Shown: one piece after another, positions 38,882 through 47,382 of the stretch
Numbering within the stretch: position 1 is the stretch's first letter
Layout of the letters: every line of letters begins with the position of its first letter
Assembly (NCBI GenBank): GCA_937923175.1
Contig: CALALB010000023.1
Span: 1-64,000 of the forward strand
From: an uncultured Chromatiaceae bacterium
GTDB lineage: Bacteria > Pseudomonadota > Gammaproteobacteria > Chromatiales > Chromatiaceae
Length of the DNA: 64,000 nucleotides
Direction of reading: 5' to 3'
Translations under genes and position numbers: made by a program
Notes under the pieces: generated by a model
What the model was told of the DNA's origin: nothing
Seen by the model: only the letters and a program-made list of their open reading frames with translations
The model's database searches: none

Positions 38882-41800
38882 ATGCGTTTATTCAATCTCT
38901 TGCGCCTTCTGTGGCGGGCGCTCCCTTTGAGCCCCAGATGGCGGCAGCGAATCAAGCAAGCCCTGCTCGCTGGGCCCTGGGCGCCTCTGAGACAGGCCCC
39001 GGTATTTGATCTGACTGCCTGGAACGGCGACTGGCAGGGGTTTTTGCCCCCCTTGGATGAGCCGGTGGATCGGATCTTGATCATCGATTGGCAGCCGCCG
39101 ACCCCCGATCTGGACTCGGGATCAGTGCGCCTGTGGTCGATCTTAGAGCTCATGCTAGAGCTGGGTTTGCAGATCGATTTTATCGCCGACCGCAATCCCC
39201 CAGAGCCGCGCTATCTCGAGTCATTGCAGTCGCTTGGGATCCAGACCTGCATTGGCCGAATCGCGGCATGCAACTGGCTCGCTGCCTCTGGATACCGTTA
39301 CAGCCATGTCTGGATCTCGCGCCCTGAGATCGCCGAGCATTATCTGCCCCTGGCGCGCGCCTATGCCCCCCAGGCGCGGGTGATCTATGACACCGTGGAT
39401 CTGCATTGGGTGCGTTTTGCGCGCGGGGTCCCTTATGCCTCAGATCCCGAGGCCATGCGCCAGCAGGCCGAGCGGTATCAGCGGCTTGAGCTTGCCAATG
39501 CCCAGGCCGCCGACCGGGTGATTGCGATCACCGAGGATGAACGCGCGACTCTGCTCGCCGAGGATCCGACCCTCGAGGTCTTTGTTCTACCCAATATCCA
39601 TCCGGTCGCTGAGAAGATCCCCCCGTGGGAGGCGCGCCGGGACCTGTTGTTTATCGGCGGCTTTCAGCATGCCCCGAATGTCGATGCCATGCATTATTTC
39701 GCCGCCGAGATCCTGCCCCTGATCCGCGCCGAGCTTCCCGAGGTGCGCCTGATCATCGCTGGAAGCCAGGTGCCAGAATCGATCCGTGCCCTGGCCTCCC
39801 CGGCAATCGAGCCGGTCGGCTATATCCCGGAGGTGAGGCCCTATTTCGACCAGGCCCGGGTCTTTGTCGCCCCGCTTCGACAAGGGGCAGGGATGAAGGG
39901 CAAGATCGGGCAAAGCCTGGGCTTTGGCTTGCCGGTCGTGACCACTGCGATCGGCGCTGAGGGGATGGGGCTCATCCCTGAATGCCACGCCCTAATCGCC
40001 GATGACCCTGAGTCATTTTCCCAGGGGGTCATCCGGCTATATCGCGACCGCGAGCTGTGGCAGCGTCTATCCGATGAGGGGCGCAGGTTGGTGCAGGCGC
40101 GTTATACCAAGGCGGCAGTCGGCGACCGGTTGCGCGCTGTTTTGGCCTCAAGCGAGCCAAGCCAGACAGACCCATCTGGGACAGCCGAGAGGTGCAGATC
40201 TCGGTCGCCCGTCACCCAGGTGCAGGCCAGGGATTCCGCTTTGGCCGATGCCGGAATGATGCGCCGGAATCAGGGTGCCGGAATCCCAACCCCTTCTTGC
40301 CACCGGGATGGCGAGACCAGCGAGGGAAAGGCGCTGGGGAATGAGGGAGACGGTATCCCAACCCTTCCTGGTCATCCCAGCGAGGGTCTCGGAGCTGCGT
40401 CCGCTGCCGACCGCCGCGTCCTGATCCTGGGGATCTATCTGGCCGAGGCCCCAAACCATGCGCTCGCCATCAGCTGCGAATTGATGAGTGCCCGCGATTG
40501 GCAGGTCGATCTGCGCTGGGCGGCGATCGGCGGGCAAGAGATGCCTGCCTCCCCGACACCTGTCCAGCTGGGAGAGACGGGAGCGGCCACCCGCTTGAGC
40601 CTTGGGCTCGAGGGTGAGTGGGCCCCAGGCCCCTGGATGCGTTCCGCCGACCCGGTGGCTTGCGGCCGTGGATGCGCTGGGACAAAGACAGGGGCGCTAG
40701 GCAGGACGATCAGTGGGCAGCCTCCAAGCCAGGAGTTAGCCGCACTCACCTGGATCTATAGCCCCGAACCCAAGCCGAAGTTTGTTTTGCTCAATCGCCT
40801 ACTGGCCGGGGTTAGGCTTGCAGACTATCGGTATCTGGTGGTCGTGGACGATGACATCGAGCTTCCGGCTGGTTTTTTGGACTGTTTTCTGGCGATTCAG
40901 GAGCGGCGCGGTTTCACCCTGGCCCAGCCGGCGCGCACTGGGGATAGCTTCATCGACCATCATTTCGTCATGCAGCTTGTCGGGGTCGAATCCCGTCAGA
41001 CCCGTTTTGTCGAGATCGGACCCCTCTTTGCCCTAAGGCGCGAGGGGTTTTCGGCAATCCTGCCGTTCGATGAGTCTGCGCCCATGGGCTGGGGGTTAGA
41101 CTTTGTCTGGCCGCTTCGCCTCGAACGACTGGGCCTCAGCCTGGGGATCATCGATGCAGTGCCCGTGAGACACGCGCTGCGCCCGCCGGTGAGTACCTAT
41201 GACTATGCCAAGACCCAGGCGGCGATGCAGGGATTTCTTGGCCGCCAACCGCATCTTGGGCCTCTCGAGGCCTGGGTGGCGTTTGTCACCTATCCTTCAG
41301 CGAATGCCGGCGCGATACCATCCCCTTGCAAGAGACCAGCGCTCCAGGGGAATGAGCCGCAGCAAGGCTCGGCGAGGGGTCTGAGGGTTAAGCCGACACC
41401 TTGGCTTAGCGCCATCCTCTGCACCCGTAACCGCGCCCAATTGCTCAACTGTGCCCTGGTGGCACTCTGTGCCCAAACCCTCGACCCCGAACGGTTTGAG
41501 GTCATCCTAGTCGATGATGGCTCAACCGATGAAACTGCCCAGGTTGCCGAGCGCTTCACCGCCTTGCTTAACCTGCGCTATGTTTGGCAACCGCATGCGG
41601 GTCTGGCCGCGGCCAAAAACCACGGGATATCTCTGGCGCGCGCGCCCATCCTAGTGTTTGTCGATGATGATGATGTGCTCGACAGCCGCGCGCTTGCGGA
41701 ACACCTCGCTGCCCATCGGCGCGAGCCGGATCCCGCGGTCGCTGTACTGGGTTGGACCGGCCTGGCTGGAAAGGCCGCGCGCTCGCCTCTGATGCGCTAT

Positions 41801-42409
41801 GTCAGCGAGGTGGGTTGTCAGCTTTTTTATTATCCAGCACTGCGAGACGGCCAGGAACTCGACTTCAGCTTCTTTTGGGGCGGGCGTTCATCCTGCAAAC
41901 GCGAGATTCTGCTGAGGGAGGGTCTGTTTGATCCCCAGTTTCGCTTTGGTGCAGAGGATATCGAACTTGCCTTTCGGCTGCGTCGGGTAGGTCTACGGGT
42001 GCGTTATCACGCGCGCGCCAGGAGCTATATGATCCGGGATCTTAGCGTCGATGACTTTGCCCGACGCAGCGAGCTTCAGGGTCGGGCCAACTGGGCCTTT
42101 TATCGCAAACATCCGCACCCCCTGGTCTGGGACTGGGCGCAGCTTGAGGGTGTCGAACAGGAGTGGGCGCGGATTGCCGAACACTATCCGCGGCTCTTGA
42201 AGTCTGCGCGCGACCTCCACCACTGGGCCATGGCCAGGATCGAGCAAGGGCTGCCCCTGAGCGCCATCGAGTCGCCTTCTGGGCAGATCGATTCATCCTC
42301 TCTCCAGAAGGGCGAAGGTCTGGAATTAAGGCTATTGCACCGCGCCTATGCCGCGCTCTTTCGCGCCAGCCGGATCAAGGGTACGGTTGAGCGAATGGGC
42401 GAGGGGTGA
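38882..42409 (+). CDS. Multi-domain glycosyltransferase (GT4 / DUF707-like / GT2), 1175 aa
   Basis: GT4 AGMKGKIGQSLGFGLPVVTTAIGAEGMGL; middle YLVVVDDDIELPAGFLDCFL...IDHHFVMQLVGVESRQTRFVEIGPLFALRREGF...PMGWGLDF; GT2 WLSAILCTRNRAQLLNCALVAL...VDDGSTDET. Confidence 0.85.
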   Translation: MRLFNLLRLLWRALPLSPRWRQRIKQALLAGPWAPLRQAPVFDLTAWNGDWQGFLPPLDEPVDRILIIDWQPPTPDLDSGSVRLWSILELMLELGLQIDFIADRNPPEPRYLESLQSLGIQTCIGRIAACNWLAASGYRYSHVWISRPEIAEHYLPLARAYAPQARVIYDTVDLHWVRFARGVPYASDPEAMRQQAERYQRLELANAQAADRVIAITEDERATLLAEDPTLEVFVLPNIHPVAEKIPPWEARRDLLFIGGFQHAPNVDAMHYFAAEILPLIRAELPEVRLIIAGSQVPESIRALASPAIEPVGYIPEVRPYFDQARVFVAPLRQGAGMKGKIGQSLGFGLPVVTTAIGAEGMGLIPECHALIADDPESFSQGVIRLYRDRELWQRLSDEGRRLVQARYTKAAVGDRLRAVLASSEPSQTDPSGTAERCRSRSPVTQVQARDSALADAGMMRRNQGAGIPTPSCHRDGETSEGKALGNEGDGIPTLPGHPSEGLGAASAADRRVLILGIYLAEAPNHALAISCELMSARDWQVDLRWAAIGGQEMPASPTPVQLGETGAATRLSLGLEGEWAPGPWMRSADPVACGRGCAGTKTGALGRTISGQPPSQELAALTWIYSPEPKPKFVLLNRLLAGVRLADYRYLVVVDDDIELPAGFLDCFLAIQERRGFTLAQPARTGDSFIDHHFVMQLVGVESRQTRFVEIGPLFALRREGFSAILPFDESAPMGWGLDFVWPLRLERLGLSLGIIDAVPVRHALRPPVSTYDYAKTQAAMQGFLGRQPHLGPLEAWVAFVTYPSANAGAIPSPCKRPALQGNEPQQGSARGLRVKPTPWLSAILCTRNRAQLLNCALVALCAQTLDPERFEVILVDDGSTDETAQVAERFTALLNLRYVWQPHAGLAAAKNHGISLARAPILVFVDDDDVLDSRALAEHLAAHRREPDPAVAVLGWTGLAGKAARSPLMRYVSEVGCQLFYYPALRDGQELDFSFFWGGRSSCKREILLREGLFDPQFRFGAEDIELAFRLRRVGLRVRYHARARSYMIRDLSVDDFARRSELQGRANWAFYRKHPHPLVWDWAQLEGVEQEWARIAEHYPRLLKSARDLHHWAMARIEQGLPLSAIESPSGQIDSSSLQKGEGLELRLLHRAYAALFRASRIKGTVERMGEG

Positions 42410-42461
42410 GAGGGTCTGCGCCCTTCAAGAACAAGGGTTAGGGGAGCAGGGGCTCTACAGT

Positions 42462-42899
42462 TTAGGTCTCTAACCAAAAGGTCACTGGGCCATCGTTGAT
42501 GAGATAGACCTGCATCTCGGCCCCGAAGCGCCCAGTAGCGACCTCCGGATGGACGAGGCGTGCCTGGTGGGCCAGATAGTCAAATAACCTATTCCCTTCC
42601 TCGGGCGGGGCGGCTGGGGTAAAGCTTGCGCGCGTCCCCTTGCGGGTATCCGCAGCCAGGGTGAATTGCGGCACCAGCAAGAGCCCCCCGCCGATATCCT
42701 GCAGGCTCAGATTCATCCGCCCTTGGGTATCGGGAAAGACCCGATAGCTTAACAGGCGTTCAAGCAGGCGCTCGGCGCGCGTCTCAGTATCGCCTCGTTG
42801 CAAGCCGACCAGGACCAGGATCCCGCGTCCGATGGCGCCAATCGTCTCGCCATCGACTACAACCTGGGCCGAGCGGACCCGCTGTAAAAGACCGATCAT
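42462..42899 (-). CDS. dtd: D-aminoacyl-tRNA deacylase
   Basis: [60 protein letters not shown]. Confidence 0.95.
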   Translation of the reverse strand: MIGLLQRVRSAQVVVDGETIGAIGRGILVLVGLQRGDTETRAERLLERLLSYRVFPDTQGRMNLSLQDIGGGLLLVPQFTLAADTRKGTRASFTPAAPPEEGNRLFDYLAHQARLVHPEVATGRFGAEMQVYLINDGPVTFWLET

Positions 42900-43099
42900 C
42901 AGGTTCACCCTTTCAGAAGGTCACCCCAAGGAGGGCGGGGTAGGTGAGGTCTGGACCCTGTGGTTTGGGGTTCAATTGAGGATCCAGCGGCTGCCCTTCA
43001 GAGCCGGCTTTGGCAAGCCGACTGGCAGAGACTGATGGCCCAAGGATAGCCAGGTCTGCCGTTTCAATCATCGCCGCTCTTTAGAGATGGATGGACTCA

Positions 43100-43132
43100 A
43101 TAGACAAGGGGGTACAGATCTCTGTGCCCCCC
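43100..43132 (-). terminator. Terminator of the soxXAKL operon
   Basis: GGGGGTACAGA-TC-TCTGTGCCCCC near-perfect 11-bp inverted repeat (one G:T); on the - strand followed by TTGTCTATTG. Confidence 0.65.
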
Positions 43133-43156
43133 TAGAGTGAACACCTGGACGGTTCG

Positions 43157-43828
43157 TCAGGGCTGCACGGCGGTCAGACCGACGCTCAGCCAATCCTGCA
43201 TCCCACCGCGATACCATTTGAGCTTATGCCGCGGATAGCCGATCCCAAGCAAGGTTTTGATATTCATGGTCGATTGCGGGCACCAGATCCCATTACAAAA
43301 CAGGACCAGGGTCTTGGCTCGGCTAAAATCCCAGTTGCCACTGGGATCACGCTTGACACCAAAGTGTTCGCTTAGGATCTGGTCAAAGGTCTCGCGCTCC
43401 TGCGGGGTTTCGAAGGTCCCGCCGCTGTCTCGGCTTAGGCGGTTCCAGGGGATATTGATCGAGCCGGGGATGGTTCCGCGTAGGACCCAATCCGGGGTGC
43501 GCGAATCGATCACCAGGATGCTGTCATCGCCTTCGCTCATCCGCTTGAGGTAGTTCAGCACCTCGAGCTCGCCGATGGTCTCAACCCCATCGGCAGCGAT
43601 CATCGGCTGCACGCAAAAAGGCGGACAGCCCCGGTCGGTCTTTTGATAGACCTCGGGTAAGACAGCGTTCGGGTTATTGCCGCGGCGGATGGTGACAACC
43701 TGGCCATTGTGTTTGACCTGGACACTCTCCAGGGTCGGGGTGATCCGATTCTCAGCAGCGCTAGCCGATAGGGCGATCAACAGACAGACCGACAAGGCAA
43801 GGGGGCGCACTGATCTAGGCATGGGCAT
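43157..43828 (-). CDS. soxL: Periplasmic rhodanese-like sulfurtransferase SoxL
   Basis: Signal peptide; rhodanese fold ILVIDSRTPDWVLRGTIPGSINIPW; active-site-like VLFCNGIWCPQS; position after soxK. Confidence 0.8.
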   Translation of the reverse strand: MPMPRSVRPLALSVCLLIALSASAAENRITPTLESVQVKHNGQVVTIRRGNNPNAVLPEVYQKTDRGCPPFCVQPMIAADGVETIGELEVLNYLKRMSEGDDSILVIDSRTPDWVLRGTIPGSINIPWNRLSRDSGGTFETPQERETFDQILSEHFGVKRDPSGNWDFSRAKTLVLFCNGIWCPQSTMNIKTLLGIGYPRHKLKWYRGGMQDWLSVGLTAVQP

Positions 43829-43864
43829 TGAAAGAACCTCCTGAACGTAAGGCCGCGGTTGCGA

Positions 43865-44200
43865 TTAGGGCTTACCAAAGACATAGGCCGGGAAATCGGC
43901 GTTTTGCTCGCGCAAGGCCTGTTCATAGCCAAGCTCGCCTTGACGTCTAGCCCGATTGGCAAGCGCGATCGCCTCCTGGATCTGCCCGGCCTGGGCCAGC
44001 TCTTTCGCCTTGGCGATCAGCTTAGCGGTATCGCGCCACTCGCCACCCACTGAGGCCGCCTGTTGGCGCGCCCCTTCGGCAGCAGCGATCGCCTGCTCCA
44101 CCTCGGTGTTCTCCTCGGCCCAGGCGCTGTTCGTTGCCACCAGCAGGATGATCGATCCGATCCGAACCCAATCGATGTATCCCATCTGCAAAGCCCTCAT
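43865..44200 (-). CDS. soxK: SoxAX-binding protein SoxK
   Basis: Small exported helical protein (ATAKLIAKAKELAQAGQIQEAIALANRARRQGELGYEQA-type) between soxA and soxL; ATG overlaps soxA stop. Confidence 0.8.
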   Translation of the reverse strand: MRALQMGYIDWVRIGSIILLVATNSAWAEENTEVEQAIAAAEGARQQAASVGGEWRDTAKLIAKAKELAQAGQIQEAIALANRARRQGELGYEQALREQNADFPAYVFGKP

Positions 44201-45027
44201 TTACGCGCCCCCGGACCATTGAGCTCTTGGCCGTTGTTCATATAGGTCAGAAAGTATTCGAGATTGCGATATTCCTCGCTCTCTAACGGAAAGGCCTTGG
44301 CCCGGACCTGTTCATTACAGCCGGCAAAACGCCGATGCAGGGTGCCGACCTCGCCCCATTCGGAGCGATAGACTGGCCAATGGGTGGTATGTCCAAGGGC
44401 CGGGCTGAGGGTCTCGGTGCGCAGCTTGGCGCCTGAATTGGCAAAATGACAATGGGCGCAGGAGAAGTTCAATTGGCCGCGCCGGGCAAAATAAAATCGC
44501 TTGCCCTTAGTATAGGCCTCTAGCGCGCGCGGATCGTCCTCCGGTATCTCAACCTGGGTGATCTGCCCGCGCGACTGATAGGCGATATAGGCAAGCAGAT
44601 CGACGAGCGGACCCTTGTTGTAGGGCAGGGGCTCCTCGCCATTGGCCTTGCGGCAGTCGTTGAGCGCAAGCGATAGGGTCACCACTGTCCCGTGCTCGCG
44701 ATCCCAGCGCGGATAGCGGTTGGCGATCGCTGGGCCATCCGGGAAGCAATCGGCATAGGTGCGCCCATTGGCGAAGGGTGTTTTCCACAGCTCCTCGCCC
44801 CGGGCAATCGCCTGTTCATAAGGGGGGAACTCCTCGATCGCCTCCCAGTTGGCGCGCATCACCGGGTCGATCGCATAGACGCCGTTTTTGAATTCATTCT
44901 CGGGAACGCTGGGAAAGCGACGTTTGAAATAGCCTTGAAAGGCTGCCTGTTCCTCGGCAGGGGTTGCAGCCAGGGCTAGGGGGGCGATGAAACCGAGGAT
45001 TACCCAAAACAGGATCAGGCGTGGCAT
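44197..45027 (-). CDS. soxA: Sulfur oxidation c-type cytochrome SoxA
   Basis: Signal peptide; single CAHCH motif (NFSCAHCHFANSGAKLRTETLSPALGHTTHWPVYRSEWGEVGTLHRRFAGCNEQ), active-site Cys in RFAGCNEQ. Confidence 0.95.
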   Translation of the reverse strand: MPRLILFWVILGFIAPLALAATPAEEQAAFQGYFKRRFPSVPENEFKNGVYAIDPVMRANWEAIEEFPPYEQAIARGEELWKTPFANGRTYADCFPDGPAIANRYPRWDREHGTVVTLSLALNDCRKANGEEPLPYNKGPLVDLLAYIAYQSRGQITQVEIPEDDPRALEAYTKGKRFYFARRGQLNFSCAHCHFANSGAKLRTETLSPALGHTTHWPVYRSEWGEVGTLHRRFAGCNEQVRAKAFPLESEEYRNLEYFLTYMNNGQELNGPGARK

Positions 45028-45044
45028 CGTGAAACCTCGACCGG

Positions 45045-45443
45045 TTAAAGTGTCCAGATAAAGCTCACCACATCGGCAAACTCCTTGGGCGTAAAGATCT
45101 CATGTTTGCCAAAGGGAGGCATCACGGCATCTGGATTGCGCACGGTGGGGTCCCAGATCTGTTTGGCAAGCTCGTGCTTGCTGGGAAAACGGGTCTGGAT
45201 CGCGGTGAGGACTGGACCGATCGACCCTGGGCTGGTAGCACCGGCGATGACATGACAGGAGACACAGTTGCCCTTGGCGCGATCAAAGGCGATCTGACGC
45301 CCAGACTCCGGGTCACCATCGAGATTGATGGCCTCAGGGAGTTCTGCACCCGCCAAGGGGGCAGTCAGCGGTATGAGACAGGCCAGGAGACCAGCCAAGC
45401 GGCGCCAGTAGGCCGTTTGGTCAGAGAACAACGACATCTGCAC
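45045..45443 (-). CDS. soxX: Sulfur oxidation c-type cytochrome SoxX
   Basis: GNCVSCHVIAGATSPGSIGPVL; PDAVMPPFGKHEIFTPKEFADVVSFIWTL. Confidence 0.94.
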   Translation of the reverse strand: MQMSLFSDQTAYWRRLAGLLACLIPLTAPLAGAELPEAINLDGDPESGRQIAFDRAKGNCVSCHVIAGATSPGSIGPVLTAIQTRFPSKHELAKQIWDPTVRNPDAVMPPFGKHEIFTPKEFADVVSFIWTL

Positions 45444-45490
45444 TCCTCCTTATTTTGTTAGGGCCAAATAGCGGCAAGGACGTATTTACG

Positions 45491-45505
45491 ATTGACTCGG
45501 TCAAT
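45491..45505. promoter_or_regulatory. Inverted repeat in the divergent soxX-soxB promoter region
   Basis: ATTGAC-TCG-GTCAAT in the 140-bp divergent spacer. Confidence 0.4.
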
Positions 45506-45583
45506 AAAGATAATCAACCGGCCCATATCTTTGCGGCAGCATCCGGTTCATTTCAAGTATCCTGATCACCTGAGGGGGGTTTC

Positions 45584-47356
45584 ATGTTGCTCTCAAGGCG
45601 CGCATTTATCCGCTTGCTGGGGATTGCGGGTACAGCTGGGCTTTGGCCCGCCCTGGGCCGGGCGAGCGAGGATCCTTATGAGCTGCCATTGTTCGGTCAG
45701 GTGCGGCTTTTACATCTCACTGACACCCATGCCCAGTTGCAGCCGGTCTATTATCGCGAGCCCAATGTCAATCTCGGGATCGGCCCAGCCTGGGGTCAAC
45801 CGCCGCATCGGGTCGGCCAGGCATTGCTGGATTATTTCGCAATCGCGCCCGACAGCCCAGAGGCCCATGCCTTTACCCATCTAGACTTTGTCTCGGCTGC
45901 CGAACGCCTCGGCGCGGTCGGCGGCTTTGCCCATTTGAAGACCCTGCTCGATCGGCTCCGTGCCCAGGCAGGGGAAGGCAGAAGCCTCTTGCTCGATGGC
46001 GGGGATACCTGGCAAGGCTCGGGCACCGCCTATTGGACCCGGGGCCAGGACATGGTTGGCGCCTGTAACCTGCTGGGGGTCGATGTCATGACCGGGCATT
46101 GGGAGTTTACCCATGGCGATGCGCAGGTCATTGCCAACCTGGCGGCCTTTAAAGGCGACTTTGTGGCGCAAAATGTCCAGGTGCGTGAGGAGGCATTGTT
46201 CGATTATCGCTTTGCCAACTTTCCCGGCTTTGATGGCGATACCGCACTTGCATTCAAGCCCTTTGTCATCCGCGAGCTTCAGGATGCCAAGATTGCCATC
46301 ATTGGTCAGGCATTTCCCTATACCCCCATTGCCAATCCCGCCCGTTTTATCCCTGACTGGACCTTTGGCATCCAAGAGGAGCGGCTCCAGCGGCTCATCG
46401 ACCGGATCCGCGCCCGCGAGCGCCCCCATGCGGTGATTTTACTGTCGCATAACGGCATGGATGTGGACCTCAAGCTGGCCGCGCGGGTGCGGGGGATCGA
46501 TGTGATCCTCGGCGGTCATACCCATGACGGAGTGCCGGCGCCGATCCCGGTCAAAAACCCCGGGGGTGTCACCCTGGTCACCAATGCCGGCTCAAACGGC
46601 AAATTCATCGGGGTGCTGGATCTCGAAATCCAGGAGGGGAGGGTTAGCAACTATCGCTACCGCCTGCTTCCGGTCTTTGCCAATCTGCTTGCGCCCGATC
46701 CCAGAATGCTTGCCTATATCCAGCAGGTCCGCGCCCCCTATGCCGAGCGGCTTGCTGAGCCATTGGCGGTGACCGAGAGCCTATTGTATCGGCGCGGCAA
46801 CTTTAGCGGCACCTTCGATCAGCTCATCTGCGATGCCTTAAGGCGGGTACATGATGCCCAGATCGCCCTCTCGCCTGGATTCCGCTGGGGGACGAGCCTG
46901 CTTCCAGGCCAGACCATCAGCATGGAACAGGTGCTCAACCAGACCTGTATCACCTATCCCGAGACCTATCGCCGTACCCTCAAGGGCTCTGAGATCAAAA
47001 TGATCCTTGAGGATGTCGCCGATAATCTGTTCAATCCCGATCCCTATATCCAGCAAGGCGGTGACATGGTGCGGGTCGGAGGGCTTGATTATGTCTGCGA
47101 TCCCACCGCCCCCATGGGCGAGCGGATCCAGGACCTGCGCCTGTCCGATGGCACACCAGTTGCGCCGGATAAAGACTATGTGGTAGCGGGTTGGGCAGTA
47201 GTAGGCAGCCAGGCCCCAGGTGAGCCGATCTGGGAGACGGTTGCGACCTATCTGCGCGATCTCAAAACCGTCCGGATCGATCGGCTCGAGACCCCGCGCT
47301 TAAAGAATGTCAAGGACAATCCAGGGATTGCCGATTACACTGGACAATTCATCTAA
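45584..47356 (+). CDS. soxB: Thiosulfohydrolase SoxB
   Basis: Tat-like [59 protein letters not shown]. Confidence 0.97.
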   Translation: MLLSRRAFIRLLGIAGTAGLWPALGRASEDPYELPLFGQVRLLHLTDTHAQLQPVYYREPNVNLGIGPAWGQPPHRVGQALLDYFAIAPDSPEAHAFTHLDFVSAAERLGAVGGFAHLKTLLDRLRAQAGEGRSLLLDGGDTWQGSGTAYWTRGQDMVGACNLLGVDVMTGHWEFTHGDAQVIANLAAFKGDFVAQNVQVREEALFDYRFANFPGFDGDTALAFKPFVIRELQDAKIAIIGQAFPYTPIANPARFIPDWTFGIQEERLQRLIDRIRARERPHAVILLSHNGMDVDLKLAARVRGIDVILGGHTHDGVPAPIPVKNPGGVTLVTNAGSNGKFIGVLDLEIQEGRVSNYRYRLLPVFANLLAPDPRMLAYIQQVRAPYAERLAEPLAVTESLLYRRGNFSGTFDQLICDALRRVHDAQIALSPGFRWGTSLLPGQTISMEQVLNQTCITYPETYRRTLKGSEIKMILEDVADNLFNPDPYIQQGGDMVRVGGLDYVCDPTAPMGERIQDLRLSDGTPVAPDKDYVVAGWAVVGSQAPGEPIWETVATYLRDLKTVRIDRLETPRLKNVKDNPGIADYTGQFI

Positions 47357-47382
47357 ATCGCTCCCAGAAGAAATATTCAGCA

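Noticed and set aside
38623-39195. Long N-terminal extension of the tautomerase ORF (305 aa)
   Set aside because: RBS plus ATG at 38622 and homology begin at MPTLRLL; the extension overlaps the divergent glycosyltransferase start.
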